Origin: Jatrophihabitans sp.
GTDB taxonomy: Bacteria; Actinomycetota; Actinomycetes; Mycobacteriales; Jatrophihabitantaceae
Reading direction: 5' to 3'
Length of the DNA: 22,832 nt
NCBI GenBank assembly: GCA_025966255.1
Contig: JAOPVG010000068.1
Span: 1 to 22,832, forward strand
How positions within the stretch are numbered: the first letter of the stretch is position 1; every line of letters starts with the position of its first letter. The notes below the pieces were generated by a model. It made no database searches and had not been told where the DNA came from. It saw only the letters and a list, made by a program, of their open reading frames with translations. Position numbers and translations under genes: made by a program. Shown one piece after another: positions 7,412-15,128 of this stretch.

Positions 7412-8374
7412 ATGCAGACCGCGTTCGTCACCGGGATCACCGGCCAGGACGGTGGCTACCTCGCGGAGCGTCTCGTCGGCGAGGGCTGGCAGGTCCACGG
7501 CCTGGTGCATTCCCCCGACCACGCCCGGGCCGAACTGATGGAACGCACGCCCGAAGTCGTCCTGCACGAAGGCGACCTGGGCGACGCGTCGCGCCTGTCC
7601 GCGGTGCTCGATGAGGTCCGCCCGAGCGAGATCTACAACCTGGGCGGCATTAGTTCCGTGGCCCTGTCCTGGCAGGCCCCCGTACTCACCGCGGCGGTCA
7701 ACGGACTCGGCGCCGCCGGGCTGCTCGAGGCGGCGTGGAGCCTGCAGGAGCGCCACGGCGCGCAGGTACGCGTCGCGCACGCTTCCAGCGCCGAGATCTT
7801 CGGCGCTCCCGCGGTTTCACCCCAGGACGAGAACACGCCGATCCGGCCACACACCCCTTACGGCGCATCGAAGGCGTTCGCCCACCACCTGGTCGACGTC
7901 TACCGCCGCCGCGGGCTGTTCGCCACGGCCTGCATCCTCTACAACCACGAATCACCACGCCGGCCGGAGACCTTCGTCACGCGCAAGATCACCCTGGCCG
8001 CGGCCCGGATCGCCCACGGCGCCCAGCAGACTCTGGCGCTGGGCAATCTGGACGCTCGCCGCGACTGGGGCTGGGCGCCGGACTACGTCGACGGGCTGAT
8101 CCGAGCGATCCGCCACGACGAGGCTCAGGACTACGTCTTGGCAACCGGCATCTCCCACTCGGTACGCGACTTCGTCGAGGCCGCCTTCACCCATGCCGGC
8201 ATCGCGGATTGGACGCAATGGGTGGAGGTCGAGGCGGCTCTCACTCGTTTGGGCGATGCCGTCGAGCAGCGCGGAGACGCCACGCGAGCCGGCGCGATGC
8301 TGGGCTGGACGCCGTCGGCATCCTTCGAGGACGTGGTCCATCGCATGGTCGACGCCGACCTCGCCCGAGTCTGA
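7412..8374 (+). CDS. Second GMD-family NDP-sugar dehydratase/epimerase (diverged paralogue)
   Basis: 320-residue extended SDR clearly related to the preceding gmd: GITGQDGGYLAERL at the N-terminus, catalytic-type Ser126/Glu128 in ASSAEIFG, Tyr150/Lys154 in YGASK, LYNHESPRRP, ETFVTRKI and GNLDARRDWGW. The dehydrogenase chemistry should be intact. It differs where GMD binds the sugar nucleotide: the family's RPxEVDxLxGD segment is replaced by TRLGDAVEQRGD (about residues 281-292) with no length change. It may be a second dehydratase of altered specificity, or a partner that reduces or epimerises the 4-keto product; the RMD reductases known to me do not carry the NHESPRRP signature. It starts 7 bp after gmd and is surely co-transcribed with it. 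Confidence 0.88.
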   Translation: MQTAFVTGITGQDGGYLAERLVGEGWQVHGLVHSPDHARAELMERTPEVVLHEGDLGDASRLSAVLDEVRPSEIYNLGGISSVALSWQAPVLTAAVNGLGAAGLLEAAWSLQERHGAQVRVAHASSAEIFGAPAVSPQDENTPIRPHTPYGASKAFAHHLVDVYRRRGLFATACILYNHESPRRPETFVTRKITLAAARIAHGAQQTLALGNLDARRDWGWAPDYVDGLIRAIRHDEAQDYVLATGISHSVRDFVEAAFTHAGIADWTQWVEVEAALTRLGDAVEQRGDATRAGAMLGWTPSASFEDVVHRMVDADLARV

Positions 8375-8555
8375 CGCCGCGTGTGATCCCGGCCCGATCC
8401 GCTCGGCAACCTGGCCGCGCACGGAGAGAGGCAGGCCGGTTCCAGCCCGGACGGTATCGTTCAGAGGTCGTACGACGGGCTGGCCCTGGGCGTTCGGCGC
8501 GCCTGCGCCGCACTCGCGGTGAACCCGGCGTCCTGTCCTTGATCGAAATCCATGG

Positions 8556-9500
8556 ATGCGAGCAATGTCCGTTGTCGAGCACGTGAGCCCAACCGGCGTC
8601 GTCGGGCCGACTGAGCCCGACACCACGCTCCGTCGCGTCAATGCGCCGCAGCGCTTTCTGCACGGCTTCGGGCCGACCGCACGCGAGATCTGGGCCTATC
8701 GCGAGCTGCTGGTCAATCTCGCCCGCAAAGAGCTCAAGATCAAGTACAAGGACTCCGTCCTCGGCTTCGTGTGGAGCCTCCTGCTGCCGCTGGTTCAGCT
8801 CGGCGTGTACTGGCTGGTGATGGGTCGCTTCCTCGGCGCTGGGCGCTCGGTCCCGGCCTATGGCGTGTTCATCTTCTGCGGCCTCGCCGTCTGGAGCATG
8901 TTCGCCGAGATCCTGAGCACGTCGACGACCTCGATCGTGTACAACTCCGGGCTCATCAAGAAGGTGTACTTCCCGCGCGAACTGTTCCCGCTGGCCGCGA
9001 CCGGCGCCGCCCTGGTCAACTTCGCGTTCCAGTTCGTCATCCTCGCCGCCGCGACCACGATCGCCGGAATCGGAACCGGCAAGTGGCCCGACCCGACGAA
9101 CATCCTGTACCCGGTGCTGGCGATGGTCGTCATGATCCTGTTCGGCACGGCGCTCGGGCTGATGCTGGCCGCGGCCAACGTCTACCTGCGCGACACCCAG
9201 CACCTCATCACCATCGTGCTCATGCTGTGGTTCTGGATGACGCCGATCATCTACTACATCAGCCGAGTCGGCAGCGTCCTGCACGGCTGGCTCTACGACG
9301 TCTACCTGCTCAACCCGATGGTGACCGTGGTGCTGTCCTTCCAGCGATTCTTCTGGCCTCAGGGCACGGGCACCCAGTTCGAGTTCACCGGCAACCTGTA
9401 CCTGCGCCTCATCGTGCTGATCGCAGTAAGCAGCGTCCTGCTGTGGTTCGCGCAGCGGGTGTTCTCGCGCGCGCAGGGCAACTTCGCGCAGGAGCTCTAG
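8556..9500 (+). CDS. wzm: ABC-2 polysaccharide export permease (Wzm-type)
   Basis: Integral membrane subunit of an ABC exporter for polysaccharides (Wzm/RfbA/TagG family, ABC2_membrane). It has 314 residues: a cytoplasmic N-terminal part with the amphipathic segment YRELLVNLARKELKIKYKDS that precedes TM1 in this family, then about six membrane segments (near 70-90, 100-125, 150-175, 180-208, 218-235, 285-303). It has the family's LGFVWSLLLPL and LWFWMTPIIYY motifs and a charged C-terminus. ATG at 8556 or 8565 can serve as start; neither has a strong ribosome binding site. The next gene, its ATPase, overlaps its stop by 1 bp. The 181-bp gap before it carries only a 6-bp hairpin (8495-8510), so it may have its own promoter. 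Confidence 0.93.
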   Translation: MRAMSVVEHVSPTGVVGPTEPDTTLRRVNAPQRFLHGFGPTAREIWAYRELLVNLARKELKIKYKDSVLGFVWSLLLPLVQLGVYWLVMGRFLGAGRSVPAYGVFIFCGLAVWSMFAEILSTSTTSIVYNSGLIKKVYFPRELFPLAATGAALVNFAFQFVILAAATTIAGIGTGKWPDPTNILYPVLAMVVMILFGTALGLMLAAANVYLRDTQHLITIVLMLWFWMTPIIYYISRVGSVLHGWLYDVYLLNPMVTVVLSFQRFFWPQGTGTQFEFTGNLYLRLIVLIAVSSVLLWFAQRVFSRAQGNFAQEL

Positions 9501-10678
9501 TGGGTTCGGACACGGTCATCCGAGTCGACGATGTGTCGAAACGGTTCGTCATCCGCAAGGACAACTCGCTCAAGGAACGGCTCGTCAACGCCCGGCGGTC
9601 CAAGGAACACCGGGAGGAGTTCTGGGCACTGCGCAACGTGAGCCTGGACATCCAGTCCGGCCACACGCTCGGGCTCATCGGACACAACGGGTCGGGAAAG
9701 AGCACGTTGCTCAAGCTCATCGGTGGGATCCTCACGCCGACGAGCGGCTTCGTCGAGCGGCGCGGGCGGCTGGCCGCCCTGCTCGAGCTCGGCGCCGGAT
9801 TCCATCCCGACCTCACCGGCCGCGAGAACGTCTACCTCAACGCGTCGATCCTCGGGCTCACCCGCAAGCAGACCGACCTCTACTTCGACAGCATCGTCGA
9901 CTTCGCCGGCATCGAGCCGTTCATCGACACGCAGGTGAAGTTCTACTCCTCTGGTATGTACATCCGGCTGGCCTTCGCCGTCGCCGTCCACGTCGACCCC
10001 GAGATCCTGCTTGTCGACGAGGTGCTGGCCGTCGGCGACGAGCCGTTCCAGCGCAAGTGCCTCGACCGGATCAAACAGTTCCAGCACGACGGACGCACGA
10101 TCGTACTGGTGACGCACAGTCTCGAGCAGGTGCGTCAGATGTGTGACCGCGTCGTCCTGCTCGAATCAGGCATTGTCGTCGTCGACGGCGAACCGAGCGA
10201 CGCGGTGCGCCACTTTCGCGAGCAGAACTCCGAGGTCGACAGCATCGAGCAGGCCTCGCAGCGCCACGACATCGTCATCGAAAAGGTGCGTATCACCGAC
10301 AGCACGGGGGTCCCGCGCACCGTCTTCGATTCCCACCATCCGCTCACCATCGCCTATGACATCGTGGCCGAAGCGACGGTCGACGACTGGGCGGCCGGCG
10401 TCGCCATCACCGACGGTTCCGGCATGTTGTTGTACGGTACGAACACTGTGCTCCAGCGGAGGGATCTCGAACCGATACGCGGCACGCGCACGATTCGCTT
10501 CGACTTCGACGACCTGCCGCTCAGCGAGGGGCAGTACTTCGTCACGGTTGCGGTGCACCCCGCACACGGCATGGACTATCACCGCATCGATCGAGCCGCG
10601 TCGTTCCAGATCCGGAGCGGATCGACCGACCCGGGCGTCATCACCTTGACACCGAAGATCGACATCTCCGATGGGTGA
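9500..10678 (+). CDS. wzt: ABC polysaccharide export ATPase with C-terminal glycan-binding-type domain (Wzt-type)
   Basis: Powers export of the glycan through the Wzm-type permease. It has 392 residues from a GTG at 9500 that overlaps the permease TAG; an aggag at 9490-9494 with 5-nt spacing decides this start, although the frame is open far upstream. The ABC domain has Walker A GHNGSGKST (61-69), the Q-loop replaced region LLELGAGFHPDLTGREN typical of this subfamily, signature YSSGMYIRLAFA (149-160), Walker B ILLVDE (169-174) and the switch His in VTHS. Residues about 250-392 form a beta-rich domain of the Wzt_C type, which in characterised Wzt proteins recognises the finished, often end-capped, polymer before export. 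The domain is present and complete here, so a chain-terminus recognition step is plausible. Confidence 0.93.
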   Translation: MGSDTVIRVDDVSKRFVIRKDNSLKERLVNARRSKEHREEFWALRNVSLDIQSGHTLGLIGHNGSGKSTLLKLIGGILTPTSGFVERRGRLAALLELGAGFHPDLTGRENVYLNASILGLTRKQTDLYFDSIVDFAGIEPFIDTQVKFYSSGMYIRLAFAVAVHVDPEILLVDEVLAVGDEPFQRKCLDRIKQFQHDGRTIVLVTHSLEQVRQMCDRVVLLESGIVVVDGEPSDAVRHFREQNSEVDSIEQASQRHDIVIEKVRITDSTGVPRTVFDSHHPLTIAYDIVAEATVDDWAAGVAITDGSGMLLYGTNTVLQRRDLEPIRGTRTIRFDFDDLPLSEGQYFVTVAVHPAHGMDYHRIDRAASFQIRSGSTDPGVITLTPKIDISDG

Positions 10679-10771
10679 GCCCGGATCCAGCCGGAGAACC
10701 CGGGCCGGCCGCCGCTTGCGCACGACCTCGCGGCCGAGCGAACCGCGACTGATGGAAGGACTGCCGACCGC

Positions 10772-13006
10772 ATGACCCTGTTCCAAGCCCGAACCCCGCA
10801 CGAGGCGAACAGCCTGCTCCCGAACAACGGGCAGCCGGTGGTCATCGTGCCGGTCTTCAACTCCTACGACGAAGTCGTGCGCTGCTACGAGGCGTTCTTC
10901 CGGAACACGCCCACCGACGTGCCGTTGCTCGTCGTCGACGACGCCGGATGGGATCGCCGAACGATCGACATCCTCGAGAAGGTGTTCGCCGCCAACCCGC
11001 CCGAGCACGACGTCGTGGTGTTGCGGCAGATCTCCAACCAGGGCTTCCTGCTGTCGATGAATGCTGCGTTCGAGGCCACCGGCCGGGCCGACATCGTCAT
11101 CCTCAACACCGACGTCATCGTGGCGCCGGAATGGCTCGGACGCCTGCGCGAGGCGGCCTATTCGGCGTCGACGATCGCGACCGTCACGGCCCTCACCAAC
11201 CACGGCACCATCGTGTCGGTCCCCGAGCGGAACCGAGCGACCGACAACGTTCCCGGCGCCCTGTCGGTCGACGAGGCGGCCCGCCGCGTCGCGGCCGGAT
11301 CACCGAAATTGCGGCCCCGGATCCCCACTGCGATCGGGCACTGCACGTACGTCAAGCGCGCCGTCTTCGACATCGTCGGGTATTTCGACGAGGCCTTTTC
11401 GCCCGGCTACGGCGAGGAGGTCGACTTCTGCCAGCGCGCGGTCGCGGCGGGCTTCGAACACGTCGTGGCCGACGACGTCTACGTGTTCCACAAGGGCGGC
11501 GCGAGCTTCGGGCGCTCGGCCGAGACCGAGCAGCGCAAGCTCGAGCACGAGTTGATCGTGCAGAAACGCTATCCGTACTACGGGACGTGGGTACAGCGGG
11601 TCGCCGCCGACGACCATTCCACCTTGGCCGCCGCCCTGCTCGCGGCGCGCCGGTCCCTGCTCGGGCTCACCGTGGCCGTCGACGGTCTGTGTCTCGGTCC
11701 GCTGCCGGCCGGCACGCAAATCGTCGTCGTCGAGACCGCCCGGGCCCTGGCCGCGCGGGCCGACGTCGCGCAGGTCATCCTGCACACGCCCGCGGTCGTA
11801 CCGGGCTACGTCACCACGGCGCTGCGCGACTCGCCCAAGGTGGTCATCTCGCCCACGGCCTCGACCAACGTCCCGCCGCCGAAGCCGGCGCATGTCGTCT
11901 ACCGGCCGTACCAGGTCAACCAGGAGAAGGAACTCGACTGGCTGCGTAACGCCGGCGAGCGGGTCGTGGTGAACCAGCTCGACTTCATCGCCTACCACGA
12001 TGCCGCCTACTTCGGCACCGATGAGCAGTGGCGGCGTTACCGCGACCTCGCCAAGCTCGCCGCATTCACCGTCGACGGGCTGACCTATCTCAGCGAGCAC
12101 TCGCGCCAGGCCGCGGCGGCGGAGGGCCTCTTGCCGGCCGGCAAGCCCAACAACGTCGTGTTCTGCGGCACGGAGCACACGACGCTGGCGAGTTCCGACC
12201 CGATCCGACCCGGAAGCATGAGCGACGACGATCGCGGGTTCATGCTCTGCCTCGGGGTCTCCTACCTGCACAAGAACCGCCTGTTCGCCCTGAAGATGCT
12301 GCGCGAGATGTGGAAGCAGGGATGGCGCGGGTCGCTCGTGCTCGCCGGCGCGCAGCCGCCGTACGGGTCGTCACTGCCCCACGAGGCCGAGTTCCTGCTC
12401 ACGCACCCCGAGCTGGCTCCGCACGTCATCTCTCTGGGCATGGTCAGCGAACCCGAAAAGGTCTGGCTGTACCAGAACGCCGGATTGGTGCTCTACCCCA
12501 CGACGTCCGAGGGGTTCGGCCTGGTGCCGTTCGAGGCCGCACACATGGGGGTCGCGTGCCTGTCCACGCGGTGCGGTTCCCTCGACGAGGTGCTGCCCGT
12601 CGACGTGCCGACGATCGACGAGTTCGACCCGGCCAAGGCCGCTGAGGTCGCGCTGACGCTCCTGCAGCAGCCGCCGGAGGCCGAGAAGGTCATCAGCGCG
12701 CTGCTGGAGCGCGGCCGGAGCTTCACCTGGGCGAAGGTGGCCGACGACGTCATGTCGGTGCTCACCGAAGTGACCGGCCGTCCGGCCTCACGCGTTCTGG
12801 CCATCAGCAGCGAAGCCGGCTACTCCGCGCTACGCGAGTTGCCGACGAGTGGCGGCCGCCGAGGCTCGACGGTAGGGCTGATCGACAGGGGCATCAAGTT
12901 CTTCATCGACCGTCCGCAGCTGCGGACGAAACTGGTGCCACCCGGCTCAGCTCGTCAGGACGCCGTGCGCCGCTCCATCGATGTCGTTCGACGGCGCCTC
13001 GCCTGA
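10772..13006 (+). CDS. Bifunctional glycosyltransferase: GT2 plus GT4
   Basis: 744 residues with two catalytic domains. Residues about 20-275 are a GT2 (GT-A) domain: VVIVPVFNSYDEV, the nucleotide-binding VVDDAG (54-59), SNQGFLLSMNAAF, the metal-site NTD (112-114), and the acceptor-side GYGEEVDFCQRAVAAGF. A linker (about 280-400) leads to a GT4 (GT-B) domain at about 400-690, with LCLGVSYLHKNRLFALKML as the donor-half start and E580/E588 in SEGFGLVPFE, the retaining E-x7-E motif, then AHMGVACLSTRCGSLDEVL. Such fusions often add two successive sugars in repeat-unit or polymer synthesis. It starts 93 bp after wzt and ends convergent with a methyltransferase. The aagga element lies rather far (about 13 nt) from the ATG. 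Donor sugars are unknown; a GDP-sugar from the gmd pair is an inference. Confidence 0.9.
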   Translation: MTLFQARTPHEANSLLPNNGQPVVIVPVFNSYDEVVRCYEAFFRNTPTDVPLLVVDDAGWDRRTIDILEKVFAANPPEHDVVVLRQISNQGFLLSMNAAFEATGRADIVILNTDVIVAPEWLGRLREAAYSASTIATVTALTNHGTIVSVPERNRATDNVPGALSVDEAARRVAAGSPKLRPRIPTAIGHCTYVKRAVFDIVGYFDEAFSPGYGEEVDFCQRAVAAGFEHVVADDVYVFHKGGASFGRSAETEQRKLEHELIVQKRYPYYGTWVQRVAADDHSTLAAALLAARRSLLGLTVAVDGLCLGPLPAGTQIVVVETARALAARADVAQVILHTPAVVPGYVTTALRDSPKVVISPTASTNVPPPKPAHVVYRPYQVNQEKELDWLRNAGERVVVNQLDFIAYHDAAYFGTDEQWRRYRDLAKLAAFTVDGLTYLSEHSRQAAAAEGLLPAGKPNNVVFCGTEHTTLASSDPIRPGSMSDDDRGFMLCLGVSYLHKNRLFALKMLREMWKQGWRGSLVLAGAQPPYGSSLPHEAEFLLTHPELAPHVISLGMVSEPEKVWLYQNAGLVLYPTTSEGFGLVPFEAAHMGVACLSTRCGSLDEVLPVDVPTIDEFDPAKAAEVALTLLQQPPEAEKVISALLERGRSFTWAKVADDVMSVLTEVTGRPASRVLAISSEAGYSALRELPTSGGRRGSTVGLIDRGIKFFIDRPQLRTKLVPPGSARQDAVRRSIDVVRRRLA

Positions 13007-13018
13007 CGCTCGTGACGT

Positions 13019-13037
13019 TGACGCCTGATCGGCGTCA
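13019..13037. terminator. Bidirectional hairpin between convergent genes
   Basis: Perfect 7-bp inverted repeat, tgacgcc at 13019-13025 and ggcgtca at 13031-13037 with a 5-nt loop, between the two-domain glycosyltransferase (stop ends 13006) and the minus-strand methyltransferase. Its right arm includes the methyltransferase stop codon. A further cctgacg at 13002-13008 could pair alternatively with the right arm. It can end transcripts from both sides. Confidence 0.55.
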
Positions 13038-13874
13038 GGTCGCCCGGGCCTCGTCGTCGATCAAGCGACGGTCCGGAATGGCGAGCAGCTTGATCCCGCT
13101 GATGGCGACCTCCGACAGCGGGACATGCGAGGCCTCGTCCGGGATGTGCACACTCTCGGCGGTCAGCGCGACCTTGACGATCTTGAAGCCGGCCTCGCGC
13201 ACAGCTGCGTGCAGTTGGTCGGCGGTGATCTTGTTGAGGGTGCGGTAGATCTCCAGCATTTCGCTGGCCATGTCCTGGTTTCCCGACGCGCGCACGATGC
13301 GGGTGATCTCGTCGTCGTTGTGCAGGTACTGCGCGAAGCCCTTGGGAAACCAGTCGACGAGATGGGTGCCGTGCGCGGTGGCATAGAACGGCCACACCTG
13401 GATGAACAGCAACCCATGCGGGGTCAGGACGCGGCGCACCTCGCGCAACACGGCGACCGGGTCGGCGATGTGCTCGAACGCCGACCAGCTGATGGCGATG
13501 TCGAAGGAGCTGTCCTCGGCCGGTAGCCGCGTATCACCCGACGTCGCGAAGTAGAGCTCCTCAGGCAGCGAGTCGATCCCGGCCGCCTTCGCCCGCGCTT
13601 CCAGCGCGGGCACGTCGGTCGCCTGGACGTCGAAGCCGACGAGCGTCGCGGGCTTGGCCTTGAGCGTCACGCCGAGGTCGATGATGCCGTCGCCGCATCC
13701 GATGTCGGCAACTCGCTTGCCCTCGAGAGCGATGCCGTCGCCGGCAAGGAAGTCGACGACCTCGCCCGCGGCCCGGTCGAAGTGCGCCTCCCACCAAGTC
13801 GTCGGGTCGACGCTCTTGGAGTAGTGGCTCTCGCCGCAGGTCTGGTGCTCTGTTGCCGGGTGTGCGTCAGGCAT
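13035..13874 (-). CDS. Class I SAM-dependent methyltransferase
   Basis: 279 residues from an ATG at 13874. The SAM-binding motif I is VADIGCGDG (55-63), followed by the acidic position in LVGFDVQ, the motif IV region FDIAISWSAFEHIADPVAVLREVRRVLTPHGLLFIQV, and a C-terminal part with several helices before EVAISGIKLLAIPD. This is the Methyltransf_11-like layout common in glycan clusters, so methylation of a sugar or glycan end is the likely role. The frame stays open upstream to 14306, but that part lies over the divergent fkbM gene and its leader and looks like a shadow; the ATG at 13874 with a weak ggaca ahead is preferred. It is monocistronic, convergent with the glycosyltransferase. Confidence 0.85.
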   Translation of the reverse strand: MPDAHPATEHQTCGESHYSKSVDPTTWWEAHFDRAAGEVVDFLAGDGIALEGKRVADIGCGDGIIDLGVTLKAKPATLVGFDVQATDVPALEARAKAAGIDSLPEELYFATSGDTRLPAEDSSFDIAISWSAFEHIADPVAVLREVRRVLTPHGLLFIQVWPFYATAHGTHLVDWFPKGFAQYLHNDDEITRIVRASGNQDMASEMLEIYRTLNKITADQLHAAVREAGFKIVKVALTAESVHIPDEASHVPLSEVAISGIKLLAIPDRRLIDDEARAT

Positions 13875-13989
13875 CTGTCCGTGTGATCCGATCTCGGCTA
13901 CGCCGGCCAATGTCGTCGGCCCGCGTGATGGGCAGCGACGGGCTCGCGTGTCCCATTCAACCAGGAGCGATTCCCGGCAATGCAGGGTC

Positions 13990-14024
13990 CGGTGCGCCCG
14001 GTAGCCTTCAGGGCTGTCGCACCG
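13990..14024. promoter_or_regulatory. Long inverted repeat in the fkbM leader
   Basis: Arms cggtgcg (13990-13996) and cgcaccg (14018-14024) are perfectly complementary around a 21-nt loop that can itself form a small inner agcc/ggct stem. It ends 19 bp before the GTG of the FkbM methyltransferase gene. It may be a leader-RNA stem-loop or an operator; no known riboswitch was recognised. Confidence 0.3.
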
Positions 14025-14043
14025 AAGACGATGGGAACTGCCT

Positions 14044-15102
14044 GTGACCGCGCGCATGATCTCGTACGCCCAGAACGCCGAGGACGTTGTCCTCGCCCGG
14101 GCCTTCACTGGCCGCACGGACGGATTTTTCGTCGACGTCGGCGCCAACGAGCCGACCCATGATTCGGTGACCCGCCACTTCGCCGACCGGGGGTGGACCG
14201 GCATCAACATCGAGCCCCAGGTCACCTGTTTCCAGGCGCTCGAGCGGGAGCGGCCCAAGGACATCAACCTCAACGTAGGCGTGAGTTCCGAGCCTGGGCG
14301 GCTCACGTTCTACTACGTTCCCGACGCACAGGCGATGTCGACCTTCTCCGCCGAACACGCCACGCTGGTACGCAGCCTCGGGTACCACACGCAGGAACGC
14401 GAGATCGATGTCCGCACCCTCGACGATGTCTTTGAGCACGAAGTCGGAGGCCGAACGGTCGACTTCCTCAAGGTCGACGTCGAGGGGCTCGAGGATGCGG
14501 TGCTCGGTCAGTTCGACTGGACCCGATTTCGCCCCCGTGTCGTCCTGGTCGAGAGCTCGACCGACGTCGACGCGTGGGAACGCCGCATGCTCGCGGCCGG
14601 CTACCGTCGCACGCTCTGGGACGGCATCAACCTGTTCTTCGTCCGCAGCGAGGACGACGACGAGCTCGGCCCGGCGCTGACCAGCCCGGCCACTATCGTC
14701 CTCGACCGCTTCGATCCCTGGTACTACGTCGAGCAGCTGGAACTGGCCCGCACACAGGTGCAGACCGTGTTTGCCGCCCACTTCCTGGACGTGTTTGCCC
14801 GGCGCGGCGTGCGCGGCCCAGCGGCCGAGGCTGCGGCCGGTGCGCTGGCCAAGGTCCTGAGCTGGCGGCCTGACGTCGGCGACACCTTCGGCGTCCCGCC
14901 TCACTGCGACGCGGACGGTCTGCTGCGGTGGGCCTGCACGATCCAGATCGGCGACGACGAGCCGTACAGCGAGCCGCTGTCGGGCCATCTGGCGACCTAT
15001 GAGTCGGCGGCGGCGCACGCCTCCGCCGGGGCTAGAGCTCGGACGCTCCTGGCCAGGCTGGGGCGCAAGGCCGAGGCGCTGCGCGCACTCCGTCGCCGCT
15101 GA
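14044..15102 (+). CDS. FkbM family methyltransferase with C-terminal extension
   Basis: 352 residues from GTG 14044 (an ATG at 14056 is also possible). Residues about 5-205 are an FkbM-type (Methyltransf_21) domain: SYAQNAEDVVLARAF at the start, SAM motif FFVDVGANEP (28-37), the acidic strand INIEPQ (54-59), and DFLKVDVEGLE (140-150). FkbM-family enzymes O-methylate macrolides and surface sugars, so a sugar O-methyltransferase is likely here. Beyond about residue 212 there is a 140-residue extension starting near DRFDPWYYVEQLELARTQV, mostly helical and charged, that I do not recognise. The gene stands alone on the plus strand between two minus-strand units; its stop is 26 bp from the convergent membrane protein gene. 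Confidence 0.85.
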   Translation: MTARMISYAQNAEDVVLARAFTGRTDGFFVDVGANEPTHDSVTRHFADRGWTGINIEPQVTCFQALERERPKDINLNVGVSSEPGRLTFYYVPDAQAMSTFSAEHATLVRSLGYHTQEREIDVRTLDDVFEHEVGGRTVDFLKVDVEGLEDAVLGQFDWTRFRPRVVLVESSTDVDAWERRMLAAGYRRTLWDGINLFFVRSEDDDELGPALTSPATIVLDRFDPWYYVEQLELARTQVQTVFAAHFLDVFARRGVRGPAAEAAAGALAKVLSWRPDVGDTFGVPPHCDADGLLRWACTIQIGDDEPYSEPLSGHLATYESAAAHASAGARARTLLARLGRKAEALRALRRR

Positions 15103-15128
15103 CGAGTCGCGTCAAGCGTCGGGTCGGG

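Noticed and set aside
8495..8510. 6-bp inverted repeat cggcgc-gcct-gcgccg in the gap before the exporter permease
   Set aside because: Such short GC-only palindromes are expected by chance at this base composition; no T-run or start-site evidence.
8771..9499. Upstream extension of the Wzt frame
   Set aside because: This part lies over the permease gene in another frame and is Arg/Pro rich; the GTG at 9500 with an aggag site is the real start.
13875..14306. Extension of the methyltransferase frame to 14306
   Set aside because: It overlaps the divergent fkbM gene, is Ser/Arg rich and precedes no family similarity; the ATG at 13874 fits the fold.
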